This document shows, one piece after another, positions 54,184 through 64,000 of a DNA stretch of 64,000 bases. The stretch comes from Streptomyces canus (GTDB lineage: Bacteria; Actinomycetota; Actinomycetes; Streptomycetales; Streptomycetaceae), in contig NZ_CP107989.1 in the NCBI RefSeq assembly GCF_041435015.1, positions 744,001 to 808,000 on the forward strand, in the 5' to 3' direction. Every line of letters starts with the position of its first letter. Within the stretch, counting starts at the first letter, position 1. The translations under genes and the position numbers were made by a program. Under the pieces are notes generated by a model. It saw only the letters and a list, made by a program, of their open reading frames with translations. It was not told the origin of the DNA and ran no database searches.

Positions 54184-55964
54184 CCGCCCAGTCCGCTCAG
54201 GCCGGTGGGCACGTGCATCGACTTCACCGTCTTGCCGCCCCCGACGTACATGTGGACGCCACAGGGCAGACAGGGGTCGAAGCTGCGGACGGCGCGCATG
54301 ATGTCGATGCCCTTGAAGTTCTCCGGGGTGTTCTCCTCGAAGATGGGTGTGTTCTGCACGGCGTCCTCGTACGGGCCGGGCGTGCCGTAGGTGTCCCGGA
54401 CGCTGGCGTTCCAGGGGGTCGGGGGGTATGGGTGGTAGTTGGCGATCTTGCCGTCCCGGATCACCATGTGGTGGGAGAGGACACCGCGGACCGCCTCGGT
54501 GAAGCCGACGCCGATGCTCTCGTCCGGAACCTCGAACTTCTCCCAGGTCTGGGTGCGTCCGGCGCGGACCTCCGCCAGTCCCTTCTCCGCGAAGTGCAGG
54601 GCGACGGCGGCGGAGTAGGCCTGGAAGTACGTGCGGGCGCGGTTGCGCTCCAGCGCGTTGGACCACTTCGGGATCTTCCACTCGAAGGTGGTCTCCGGCT
54701 TGGTCATGGTGCGGGGCAGGTTGATGACCACGCTCTGGCCGGTGGCCTTGACGTACCCGATGTCGACGAGACCGGACAGGGCGGTCGACCACAGGCGGGC
54801 GATGGGGCCGCCACCGGTGTCCAGGGCGAGGTGGTCCTTGCCGTCGAACCAGCGCGGGGACATGACCCAGCTGTACTTGTCGTCGAAGTTCCGCTTCTGC
54901 GGGGTGGGGATGGTGTGCTGGTTCCACGGGTGGCGCGGGTCCACCGGGTTGCCGAGCGGGTCATGGGTGACGAACTGCTCCTGGCCCTGCCAGTCCTCGT
55001 AGTAGGAGCTGCCCAGCAGGATGCGGATGCCGAGGTTGATCTCGGTGAGGTCGTTGGTGACGAGCTTGCCGTCCACGATGATGCCGGGCGTGACGAACAT
55101 GCGCCGGCCCCAGTCCGTCATGTTGGCGTAGGTGAAGTCGCAGTACTCGGGGTCGTTGAGCGCGCCCCAGCAGCCGAGCAGGACACGTCGGCGGCCCACT
55201 TCCTCGTACCCGGGCAGCGCCTCGTAGAAGAAGTCGAACAGGTCGTCGTGGAGGGGCACGACGCGCTTCATGAACTCCACGTAGCGCATCAGCCGGCTGA
55301 GGTAGTCCGTGAAGAGCTGCACGGAGGCGATGGTTCCGACGCCGCCCGGGTAAAGCGTGGAGGGGTGCACATGGCGGCCCTCCATCAGGCAGAACATCTC
55401 GCGCGTGTAGCGGCTGACCTGGAGGGCCTCGCGGTAGAACTCGCCCTCCAGGGGGTTGAGCGAGCGCATGATGTCGGCGATCGTGCGGTAGCCGTGCTCC
55501 GCGGCGTGCGGGGCCTCGGTGCGCTCGGCGAGTTCGAGGACGCCGGGGTTGGTCTCCTTGACCATCTTCTCGCAGTAGTCGACCCCGACCAGGTTCTCCT
55601 GGAAGATGTTGTGGTCGAACATGTACTCCGCGGACTCGCCGAGGTTGATGATCCACTCACCGAGGTGCGGGGGCTTCACGCCGTACGCCATGTTCTGCGC
55701 GTACACCGAGCAGGTGGCGTGGTTGTCGCCGCAGATGCCGCAGATGCGGCTGGTGATGAAGTGGGCGTCGCGGGGGTCCTTGCCGCGCATGAAGACGCTG
55801 TAGCCGCGGAAGACCGACGAGGTGCTGTAGCACTCGGCGACTCGCTTCTGCTTGAAGTCGATCTTCGTGTGGATGCCCAGGCTGCCCACGATCCGGGTGA
55901 TCGGGTCCCAGGCCATCTCCACCAGGCCGCTGCCGTCGCCGGCCGCCTTCGTCGTCGGTGCCAT
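54180..55964 (-). CDS. hhyL: [NiFe]-hydrogenase large subunit, group 1h
   Basis: The catalytic subunit (594 residues) carrying the NiFe(CN)2CO site. The L1 motif is RICGICGDNHATCS (Cys75, Cys78) and the L2 motif is SFDPCLPCGVHMY (Cys565, Cys568, His571). The 23 residues after His571 are the peptide removed by the maturation protease. Sequence style (CYSTSSVFRGYSVFMRGKDP, WMS/TPWNASVRD-type region) fits the actinobacterial group 1h enzymes that oxidise H2 at atmospheric levels in air. Its start is 86 bases after the small-subunit stop, following an AAGGG site. It is coupled to the NifU-like gene. Confidence 0.95.
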   Translation of the reverse strand: MAPTTKAAGDGSGLVEMAWDPITRIVGSLGIHTKIDFKQKRVAECYSTSSVFRGYSVFMRGKDPRDAHFITSRICGICGDNHATCSVYAQNMAYGVKPPHLGEWIINLGESAEYMFDHNIFQENLVGVDYCEKMVKETNPGVLELAERTEAPHAAEHGYRTIADIMRSLNPLEGEFYREALQVSRYTREMFCLMEGRHVHPSTLYPGGVGTIASVQLFTDYLSRLMRYVEFMKRVVPLHDDLFDFFYEALPGYEEVGRRRVLLGCWGALNDPEYCDFTYANMTDWGRRMFVTPGIIVDGKLVTNDLTEINLGIRILLGSSYYEDWQGQEQFVTHDPLGNPVDPRHPWNQHTIPTPQKRNFDDKYSWVMSPRWFDGKDHLALDTGGGPIARLWSTALSGLVDIGYVKATGQSVVINLPRTMTKPETTFEWKIPKWSNALERNRARTYFQAYSAAVALHFAEKGLAEVRAGRTQTWEKFEVPDESIGVGFTEAVRGVLSHHMVIRDGKIANYHPYPPTPWNASVRDTYGTPGPYEDAVQNTPIFEENTPENFKGIDIMRAVRSFDPCLPCGVHMYVGGGKTVKSMHVPTGLSGLGG

Positions 55965-56023
55965 CTGTGTGCCGTGCCCTTCGTTGCGCGGGATGTTCAG
56001 GTGGGGGGTGCATGCACGAGAAC

Positions 56024-56050
56024 GGTGAGCGGGTCATCTGCGGCGGACGC

Positions 56051-56055
<5 letters not shown>
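56024..56055. promoter_or_regulatory. Intercistronic hairpin between hydrogenase subunits
   Basis: GGTGAGCG (56024-56031) and CGCTCACC (56048-56055) form a perfect 8-bp stem with a 16-base loop in the mRNA, overlapping the stop codon of the small subunit. It could stabilise mRNA, slow ribosomes or partly attenuate, tuning subunit ratio. Confidence 0.45.
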
Positions 56056-57139
<1,084 letters not shown>

Positions 57140-57202
57140 GGGACCGCCTCCTGGGGAGGTAAGGGATGAAAGCCCAGATTTCGACCATCGCTCTTCTTCG
57201 TA

Positions 57203-58984
57203 TCAGCCGATCGGCCGTGACGAGACGCCATGCAGGGCCATTCCGGTGACATCCGGGGCGGAGGGGGTCGGACCGGTTGGCGCGATCTGGGCGGGACCGA
57301 GGTGCGGCGGGGTGCACGTCGGCCGCTCCTTGTGGACGAAGGATCGACGCAGCGAGTGGTACGGGGCGTCCGGGTCGTCGAAGGTCCGGCGCATCCGGGC
57401 CAGCTCCTGCTCACGGAAGCCGGCCAGCGGGGTCACGCTCTCCAGCCGGTCCAGCTCCGTCTTCTTCGCGGTGATCCGCGACGCCGTCGCCGGCAGTGAC
57501 GCCAGCCGGGCCGCCAGGCTGCCGATCTCCGCCGCGAACCCGTCCGGACCGCAGTCGACCAGCCGGTCGACGAGGCCGAGGCGCAGTGCGGCCGCCGAGC
57601 TCACCGGGAGAGCCTCACGCATGAGCCGTTCCGCCGTCGCGGGACCCACCCTGCGCGGCAGGGTGTGCGTCCAGTACTCCGAGCCGTACAGGCCCATCAG
57701 GCGGTAGTGAGGGTTCAGTACGGCGCCCGAGCGGCACCACACCTCGTCGGCCGCCAGGGCGAGCATCACCCCGCCCGCGGCGGCGTTGCCCGCGACCGCC
57801 GCGACCACCAGTCGGTCCGTCGTCGTCAGGACCGCCTCGACCAGATCGTCGATGGCGTTGATGTTCGCCCAGGACTCGGCAGCGGGGTCGTCCGCGGCCT
57901 CGATGACGCCCAGGTGGATCCCGTTGGAGAAGAAGTCGCGTTCGCCGCCCAGCACCAGTACGGACGTGGGCCGCTCGCACGCCTCCTGGTAGGCGTCCAG
58001 CAGACGCCGGCACTGCTCGGTGCTCATGGCGCCGCCGGGGAAGGAGAACGAGAGGAACCCGACGTTCCCGTCCTCCCGGTAGCGGATGTCCGTCCAGGTA
58101 CGGTGCCGCTCCTCGGGCAGCGGGGGCAGGGCGTGATCGGGCAGGGGCGGCAGCCGGTCGCCCAGTGCCCGCACGGCAGGCAGTTTGTACGTGGGCGGCT
58201 GCCCGGGCGCACGCCGGGGCCGCAGCTCGGGGATCCACACGGCGCCGTCCCTGGTGGCCCGGCACACCGCCCCCGCCCTGGTGGCCAGCAGCTCGCCCGG
58301 GCGTCCGCGCAACACGCTCTCGGGATGACCGCCGTGCAGGTACCACTCACGGCCGAGCAGGACGTCCAGCACACCGGGCTGCGAGTCCGCCGCCCTCAGC
58401 TTGCGCAGCACATCCTGCGTGGAGTCCTCGGCCCAGTCGATGCGCCGGACGCTCTGGTCGAGGTAGGGGCGGGGGCGCAGACGGGCGTCGGCCGTGCGTG
58501 CCGCGTCCTGCTTGCGTGGGACGTGGATTCCCTCGGCGAAGCGCTCGACCGCGAGCATGACGGCCTCGAGGGCGGCGTCGGCGATCTCGCCCCGGTACAG
58601 CTCGCTCTTGGGAACGGGAGGGACCCTGCACGGCACGCAGGCCCACACGTCACCGGCGTCCATCTCCGCGTCGGCCTGCAGGACGGTGACGCCCCACTGG
58701 TCGACGCCCTCGTGAATCGCCCAGTCCAGGGAGGAGGGTCCGCGGTCGCCCACGGGCCCCGGGTGGACGATGAGGCAGGTGTGCGCTGTCCACACCTCCT
58801 CGGGAATCGCCGTCTTCAGCATCGGCGCCACGACGAGCTGCGGTGCGTGCCGCCGCACAGCCTCGGGCAACGGGCTACCGGGCAGAGCGAGTTCCACCGC
58901 CACGGTGTGGCCACGGTCGCGCAGCTCCGCGTGGACACGCTGGGTGAGGCTGTTGAACGCACTGGCTAGGAGCAGGATGTGCAC
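57203..58984 (-). CDS. hypX: HypX/HoxX, CO-ligand synthesis for hydrogenase in air
   Basis: A 593-residue two-domain protein: an N-terminal formyl-tetrahydrofolate transferase-like domain (HPGPVGDRGPSSLDWAIHEG from His74) and a C-terminal enoyl-CoA hydratase/isomerase-like domain (SFSFPGGAMSTEQ; VAAVAGNAAAGGVMLALAAD). HypX makes the CO ligand of the NiFe site from N10-formyl-THF through a formyl-CoA intermediate, allowing maturation under oxic conditions. The GTG start follows GGAGG. It leads into the structural genes, so maturation and structural subunits are co-expressed. The C-terminal Pro-rich tail (about 30 residues) is extra. Confidence 0.92.
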   Translation of the reverse strand: MHILLLASAFNSLTQRVHAELRDRGHTVAVELALPGSPLPEAVRRHAPQLVVAPMLKTAIPEEVWTAHTCLIVHPGPVGDRGPSSLDWAIHEGVDQWGVTVLQADAEMDAGDVWACVPCRVPPVPKSELYRGEIADAALEAVMLAVERFAEGIHVPRKQDAARTADARLRPRPYLDQSVRRIDWAEDSTQDVLRKLRAADSQPGVLDVLLGREWYLHGGHPESVLRGRPGELLATRAGAVCRATRDGAVWIPELRPRRAPGQPPTYKLPAVRALGDRLPPLPDHALPPLPEERHRTWTDIRYREDGNVGFLSFSFPGGAMSTEQCRRLLDAYQEACERPTSVLVLGGERDFFSNGIHLGVIEAADDPAAESWANINAIDDLVEAVLTTTDRLVVAAVAGNAAAGGVMLALAADEVWCRSGAVLNPHYRLMGLYGSEYWTHTLPRRVGPATAERLMREALPVSSAAALRLGLVDRLVDCGPDGFAAEIGSLAARLASLPATASRITAKKTELDRLESVTPLAGFREQELARMRRTFDDPDAPYHSLRRSFVHKERPTCTPPHLGPAQIAPTGPTPSAPDVTGMALHGVSSRPIG

Positions 58985-59147
58985 GGCTGCCTCCGGGACG
59001 AACGAACGGCAGGCAGGGATGGCCGCCGAACGCGATCCTCGGGCAAGGCGACCTGCCGTCCCCGACGACAGGCGGTGAGATCATCCGAAAGCGGGCGCCG
59101 ATCCGCCGTCCGGCCTCACGGGCCATGGCCGACGGCGCCACTGATGA

Positions 59148-59405
59148 TCACATGCGTCGCAGGCCGCTGGTGATGCGCTCCCACCGGGAGCGGGTGGCGC
59201 CGAAGTGGGTCTCGTGTGCCCAGATGTGGCTGCACGACCGGCACTGCAGGTGGAGCAGGCTGCCGACGTGGGACAGCAGGTAGCGCCAGTGCTCGGAGCA
59301 GGTGCGCCCCTGCTCGCAGGTGGCGCACCCGCGACGGTCGTCGCAGTTCGGGCAGGCCACCCAGGCGCGACGCCCGATGTCCGCCTGGGGGTCAAGCGGC
59401 AACAT
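59148..59405 (-). CDS. Cys-rich zinc-ribbon-like small protein (85 aa)
   Basis: It has seven cysteines: Cys18, 21, 27, 30, 36, 55 and 58, in the motifs CPNC, CATC, CSEHW and CRSC, probably one or two zinc sites. It starts MLPLDPQAD. The gene overlaps the end of the preceding 91-residue gene by 14 bases and lies 163 bases ahead of hypX on the same strand. I recall similar paired genes in other Streptomyces but no assigned function. It could be a redox or metal-sensing partner of the hydrogenase locus, or unrelated. Confidence 0.68.
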   Translation of the reverse strand: MLPLDPQADIGRRAWVACPNCDDRRGCATCEQGRTCSEHWRYLLSHVGSLLHLQCRSCSHIWAHETHFGATRSRWERITSGLRRM

Positions 59406-59667
59406 CGCCGCCGCCTCTCCGCGGCAGTACACCGGCCGAGACCAGCTCGTCGTACACGCGCTGTTGCTCCGCGCTGAGGCCGGAATACAGCAGCTCATAC
59501 GCGGCTTCCTCGCCGCGCAGCGCGGCGACGGGGTCCCAGTCGGGACCGAGAGCGTCCAGGACATGAGCGCGCCGGAGCAGTTCATGTGAGCTCAGGTCGA
59601 CGTCCAGGTCCACCGTCGCGGCGGGTTCGTGCGGTTCGCCTGGAAGGGCGCGGCCATGGGAGGACAT
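59392..59667 (-). CDS. Small acidic protein (91 aa), DUF6400-like
   Basis: A soluble small protein. After a flexible N-terminus comes VDLDVDLSSHELLRRAHVLD and the stretch GPDWDPVAALRGEEAAYELL, ending YSGLSAEQQRVYDELVSAGV; it is helical throughout. It resembles what I know as DUF6400, small Streptomyces proteins of unknown role. It overlaps the Cys-rich gene downstream by 14 bases. It is the most upstream gene of the minus-strand run into the hydrogenase operon, so a promoter should lie in 59668-59772, though none is obvious. Confidence 0.62.
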   Translation of the reverse strand: MSSHGRALPGEPHEPAATVDLDVDLSSHELLRRAHVLDALGPDWDPVAALRGEEAAYELLYSGLSAEQQRVYDELVSAGVLPRRGGGDVAA

Positions 59668-59772
59668 GGGACCGAACGTAGGCAAGCGCTTCTCGTCGCG
59701 GCAAGAGCAGGTGGGAGAAGTCACAGCGTGGCTTCTTCTCGGAGGCCGGTGGTCGGCGGTGGTTGTCATGAC

Positions 59773-59810
59773 GCCAGGGCCTCCCCGCATCGCGGCCGAG
59801 AGGCCCTGGC
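59773..59810. terminator. Terminator of the secreted esterase gene
   Basis: GCCAGGGCCTC (59773-59783) and GAGGCCCTGGC (59800-59810) form a perfect 11-bp stem with a 16-base loop, 28 bases beyond the stop of the minus-strand esterase. It separates the carbohydrate genes from the hydrogenase run. Confidence 0.75.
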
Positions 59811-59837
59811 TTCCTGCACGTACCTTGGGACGGTTTC

Positions 59838-61175
59838 TCAGGTCTCCAGGCGCCAGTGCTGGTTCGCGCCGCCCGAGCAACTCCACAGCTGGATTTTCGT
59901 CCCGTTGCCGGTCCCCTGGCCGCTGGCGTCCAGGCAGAGCCCCGACTGCGCCGCTGTGATCGTGCCGTCGGGGTTGATGTTCCATTGCTGGTCTGCCTGT
60001 CCGCTGCAGTCCCAGATCGCCGCGGGGGTGCCGTTGCCCGCCCCCTGGCCGACGCCCAGGCACTTGTTGCCGTAGACAACCAGCTGCTTTCCGGCGGAGT
60101 AGGTCCACCGCTGGTTGGAGCCGCCGTTGCAGTCCCACAGCTGGGCCTGTGTGCCGTTGGCCGTGGTGGAGTTGTTGATGTCGACGCAGCGCCCGGACTG
60201 CTGGCCGACGATCTTCTGGTTGCCGGACTGCGGTGGCGGCTGCTGGTTCGAGCCGAACTGGGTGAAGAACTGCCACACCGCCGCCGACGTCCAGGTGCGC
60301 CAGCCGTCACCGGTGGAACCGTCGATGGGACCGGGGTCGTGGCCCGCTCCGTCGAACGCGGCCCAGGTGACGGGGTATCCGGACCTGCATCCGGAGTAGG
60401 TGGTGATGATGTGCGTCAGGCTTCCGTTGGCCGGCTCGGGCGGGTTCTGCGGGGTGCAGCCGTTCGCCCGAACGAAGGTGTCGCGCAGGTCTCGTCCCGA
60501 CTGGATGGGCAGCACGTTGTCCCTGAGGCCGTGCAGTCCCATGTAGGCGATGGGCTGGTTGCCGCCGTTGCACCCACTGAGGTTCGCGCCGGAGTAGACC
60601 GCGACCGCCCGGAAGACCGTTGCCCGGGAGCAGGCGAGGGCGTACGACATGGCGCCGCCGTAGCTGAAGCCGGCGGAGAACAGTTGGGCGGTGTCGACAC
60701 ACAGGCCTGATTCGATCTGGTTGACCATGGCGTCGACGAAGGCCACGTCCTGGCCGGCGGGGTTGGCCCAGCCGTTGCGGTTGCCCTGGGGGGCCACGAA
60801 GATCGTGCTGTTGTTCGCGTTGTCCGCCAGGCGCCTGAGGCCGTAGTAGGACCAGTTGTATCCGTCCGTTCCGCCCGAGTCGACGTCACCCGCCGTGCCG
60901 CCTCGCCAGTGGAAACCGAAGATCAGCCGGTAGGGGCGGTTGCTGTCGTAGCCGGCCGGGACCCGCAGGATGTAACTGCGGTTCTGGCCGCCGCTCTGAA
61001 TCGTGTGGTTGCCGCTGGTCAGCGTCGGGGCCTTGCCGCATCCGGCGCTCGCCGCGGCGGCGGACTTCGTGGCCGGCGCGGGTGCGCCGAGGGCGCTGCT
61101 GAACGAGGTGCCCGCGGTGGTCAGGATGAGAAGCAGTGCGGCCGCGATGGACAATAAGAGCGGTTTGCGTTCCAT
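59838..61175 (-). CDS. Secreted CE1/PHB-depolymerase-type esterase with CBM13 (445 aa)
   Basis: A signal peptide (1-31, LLLSIAAALLLILTTAG) is followed by an alpha/beta-hydrolase of the feruloyl/acetyl-xylan esterase and PHB depolymerase family. The nucleophile is Ser171 in GFSYGG, with FGFHWRGG forming the oxyanion region and the His in FDGAGHDPGPI. A Pro/Gln linker (QQPPPQSG) leads to a C-terminal ricin-type CBM13 (about 325-445) with three QxW repeats. It probably removes feruloyl or acetyl groups from arabinoxylan. It lies 49 bases downstream of the GH29 gene on the same strand. Confidence 0.88.
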   Translation of the reverse strand: MERKPLLLSIAAALLLILTTAGTSFSSALGAPAPATKSAAAASAGCGKAPTLTSGNHTIQSGGQNRSYILRVPAGYDSNRPYRLIFGFHWRGGTAGDVDSGGTDGYNWSYYGLRRLADNANNSTIFVAPQGNRNGWANPAGQDVAFVDAMVNQIESGLCVDTAQLFSAGFSYGGAMSYALACSRATVFRAVAVYSGANLSGCNGGNQPIAYMGLHGLRDNVLPIQSGRDLRDTFVRANGCTPQNPPEPANGSLTHIITTYSGCRSGYPVTWAAFDGAGHDPGPIDGSTGDGWRTWTSAAVWQFFTQFGSNQQPPPQSGNQKIVGQQSGRCVDINNSTTANGTQAQLWDCNGGSNQRWTYSAGKQLVVYGNKCLGVGQGAGNGTPAAIWDCSGQADQQWNINPDGTITAAQSGLCLDASGQGTGNGTKIQLWSCSGGANQHWRLET

Positions 61176-61224
61176 ACTCTCCTTCTTCCGTGTCGGGTTC
61201 TTCCGTCGTACGGGGAGCGCCGGT

Positions 61225-63204
61225 TCACACGGCGGTGATGGTCCACGCGTTGTTGGTGCTGGAGTTCGGCGTCCACAGCACCGTGGTGGAGCCGGCCGTG
61301 GTGCTGCCGCTGCCGTCGAGGGCGGTGCCGGTGCCCCGGTTGACGATCTGGTAGCGGTTGTCGCCGAGGTTGTTGAGTGACCACTGCTGGTTGTTGCCGC
61401 CGTTCCACGCCTCCTGGCGGGCGGGAGCGCCGTTGGCGGCGTTGCCCCAGCTGTCGGCGGCCATGCCGTTGGTGCGGTTCATGATGCGGTAGTAGCCGTT
61501 GCCGAGGTCGATCAGCTGCCACTGCAGGTTGGTGCTTCCGTCGTAGTTCCACTGCTTGAGGTTGGAGCCGGAGGCGACGTTGCCCCCGCTGTCGAGCACC
61601 AGTCCGCTGGTCACGTTGGCGATCCTGACCCAGGTCGTGGAGCCGCCCGGCGCGCCCAGGACGGGGATCTCGCCGGAGAAGGTGAGCTTGACCGTGTACG
61701 CCAGGGCGCTGAACGGCGGGTTGGACGAGGGCATGGTGAGGTGCAGACCGGACGCGTCCTGGGTCGGGGCGGGCAGGTTGATGTAGGTGCCGGCCGTGTT
61801 GTTCAGCAGTTGCGCGCCTGTCAGGCTGCTGAGGTTGATCTGGTTCGAGTTCAGCGTCGTGATGGTCATGCTGCCGCCCTGCCAGCCCAGCGCGGTGGCG
61901 TAGAGGACCTTGTTGTCCAGGCTGCGGGTGAACCGGATGTCCTGCGGTTTGCCGGCCACCGGCCCGCTGAACGAGCCTCCGCCCATCTTGGTGGGGCCCT
62001 CGCCGTAACTGGACCAGGAGCGGGTGGAGTAGACCGCCTCCCCGAAGCGGCCGAGCCAGTCGCCCATGGCGAGCAGGATGGACTGCTGCCCGGAGGGGAT
62101 GGTGCCGTCGGCCATCGGGGCGATGTTGAGCAGCATGCTGCCGCCCTTGCTGACCCGGTCGATCAGCGAGTGCAGCAGTGCCTGCGTCGAGTAGTAGCCG
62201 ATGCCCACCGTGTAGCACCAGCTGGAGGAGGAGATGCTGTCGTCGGTCAGCCAGTAGGGGGTGAGCAGCCCTGCCGGGCCGCCGCGCTCGAAGTCGAAGA
62301 CCTCACCCTTGTTGTTGAGGCCGTCCTTGTAGGTCGCGACCACGTCCTTGTTCCACGCGACGGCCTGGTTGTAGTAGTGCGCGAGGAACTGGAGCCGGTA
62401 GGACTCCTGCACCAGGGGCAGGTTGAAGTCCTGCCAGACCAGGTCCGGTTGGTAGCCGTCGATGACCTCGATCAGCTTGTCGTACCAGAGCTTGTTCTCT
62501 GCGGCCGAGCCCTGCTGGCCGTAGAGGATGCGCAGGTTCGGGTCCGACTGGGACGGTACGTTGTCGTAGAAGCCGGTGAAGTGGTAGGCGTGGTGCAGCG
62601 AGGCCATGAACTTCAGCCCCTGCCCGCGGATGGCCTGCGCGTGCAGCCCCACCAGGTCGAGCCTGGGGCCGTGCTGGACCGAGTTCCACGGGTTGGCGCG
62701 GCTGTTCCACATGGAGAAGCCGTCGTGGTGCTCGGCGACCGGGCCGGCGAACCGGGCACCCGCGGCCTTGAACAGCCGGGCCCACGCGTCCGGGTCGAAC
62801 TTGCCGCCCTGGGAGACCAGTTTGGGGGCGAACTGAACGAAGTTGCCCGCCTTGTCGCGGGCGCCGTCGATGAAGTTGTGGTACGGCCATGCCGAGGGGT
62901 CGCCGTAGGTGGCCTTGTGGTGGTTGTTCTCGGACGAGCCGCCGATGTACATGTTGCGCGGATACCACTCGTTGCCGAACGCGGGAACGCTGAAGACGCC
63001 CCAGTGGTAGTAGATGCCGAACTTGGCGTCCTGGAACCAGGCCGGGGCAGGGGGATGTTGGTCCACGGAGGACCAGCTCGGGGTGTAGCTCGCGGGACCG
63101 TCGGTCGCGGCGGCCTCGGGGGCGAACCGCAGCAGGCCGTAGGCCGTGGCCGCGCCGGCCGCCGCCAGCAGTCGGCGCCGGCTGAGCGGCAGGGAGGAGG
63201 ACAT
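61225..63204 (-). CDS. Secreted GH29 alpha-L-fucosidase with ricin-like module (659 aa)
   Basis: A twin-arginine signal (SRRRLLAAAGAAT, residues 8-20) suggests Tat export. The GH29 catalytic domain includes WFQDAKFGIYYHWGVFSVP, AEHHDGFSMWNSR, and the nucleophile-bearing DLVWQDFN; GGSMLLNIAPMADG is also typical. The last 140 residues form a ricin/CBM13-like trefoil with QW repeats (NLQWQL; NNQQWSL). It removes fucose from plant polysaccharides or glycoproteins. GAGAGG precedes the ATG at 63204. It lies between the esterase and the GH59-like gene in one orientation. Confidence 0.88.
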   Translation of the reverse strand: MSSSLPLSRRRLLAAAGAATAYGLLRFAPEAAATDGPASYTPSWSSVDQHPPAPAWFQDAKFGIYYHWGVFSVPAFGNEWYPRNMYIGGSSENNHHKATYGDPSAWPYHNFIDGARDKAGNFVQFAPKLVSQGGKFDPDAWARLFKAAGARFAGPVAEHHDGFSMWNSRANPWNSVQHGPRLDLVGLHAQAIRGQGLKFMASLHHAYHFTGFYDNVPSQSDPNLRILYGQQGSAAENKLWYDKLIEVIDGYQPDLVWQDFNLPLVQESYRLQFLAHYYNQAVAWNKDVVATYKDGLNNKGEVFDFERGGPAGLLTPYWLTDDSISSSSWCYTVGIGYYSTQALLHSLIDRVSKGGSMLLNIAPMADGTIPSGQQSILLAMGDWLGRFGEAVYSTRSWSSYGEGPTKMGGGSFSGPVAGKPQDIRFTRSLDNKVLYATALGWQGGSMTITTLNSNQINLSSLTGAQLLNNTAGTYINLPAPTQDASGLHLTMPSSNPPFSALAYTVKLTFSGEIPVLGAPGGSTTWVRIANVTSGLVLDSGGNVASGSNLKQWNYDGSTNLQWQLIDLGNGYYRIMNRTNGMAADSWGNAANGAPARQEAWNGGNNQQWSLNNLGDNRYQIVNRGTGTALDGSGSTTAGSTTVLWTPNSSTNNAWTITAV

Positions 63205-63275
63205 GTGGGGGCCTCTCGGGGGAGTTGACGGAGGTGGTGCCTTCGGTCGCTGATCGCGCCGGCCGGGCGCCTCGA

Positions 63276-64000
<725 letters not shown>

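Overview
The window is very GC-rich with strong third-position GC, dense 4-base start/stop overlaps, GTG starts and GGAGG-type ribosome sites. Together with an actinobacterial group 1h [NiFe]-hydrogenase cluster and CBM13-bearing secreted glycosidases, this points to Streptomyces or a close relative. No rRNA, tRNA, CRISPR array, insertion sequence or phage gene was seen.

Positions 1-31.8 kb look like one large catabolic island for an unidentified, probably aromatic or alicyclic, carbon source. It holds a PEP synthase/PPDK C-terminal half (cut by the window edge), two acyl-CoA dehydrogenases, a DUF35/Ltp2-like thiolase pair, three SDRs, two TetR regulators, an E1alpha-E1beta-E2 2-oxo-acid (acetoin-type) dehydrogenase operon, two Rieske oxygenases (one with its own ferredoxin), a stand-alone phospho-histidine swivel protein, an ABM monooxygenase, an MDR reductase, a ribose-type ABC importer with a zinc alcohol dehydrogenase, a ThuA-like protein, an acyl-CoA synthetase, a canonical thiolase, a PDR-type [2Fe-2S] reductase and a 3-hydroxyacyl-CoA dehydrogenase. 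The inferred logic is import, ring or side-chain oxygenation with electrons from the PDR reductase, dehydrogenation, CoA activation, beta-oxidation or retro-aldol cleavage and thiolysis. The substrate cannot be read from the sequence.

Positions 32.2-34.9 kb carry a DUF485/SSS symporter pair and a PPOX-fold flavoprotein. Positions 35.3-41.4 kb hold two convergent secreted polysaccharide enzymes (CBM13-GH62 and a very large GH35), with the 3' remnant of a second GH62 gene between them. Positions 41.5-44.0 kb are a patchwork of an MpaB-type oxygenase, a 49-residue protein, a frameshifted gene and a disordered hydrophilic protein.

Positions 44.0-59.7 kb are, entirely on the minus strand, a [NiFe]-hydrogenase locus. 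Read 5' to 3' it runs: two small proteins, hypX, small subunit, large subunit, NifU-like, DUF5947, DUF6084, a 476-residue unknown, maturation protease, a 34-residue protein, hypA, hypB, hypF, hypC, hypD, hypE. All Hyp factors are present, and HypX suggests CO ligand synthesis from formyl-tetrahydrofolate in air. The most interesting uncharacterised part is the block from the NifU-like gene to the 476-residue gene, joined to both the large subunit and the protease by successive 4-base overlaps.

Positions 59.8-64.0 kb contain three more secreted carbohydrate-active enzymes, each with a CBM13/ricin module (a CE1-type esterase, a GH29 fucosidase and the end of a GH59-like enzyme), suggesting plant-polymer breakdown.
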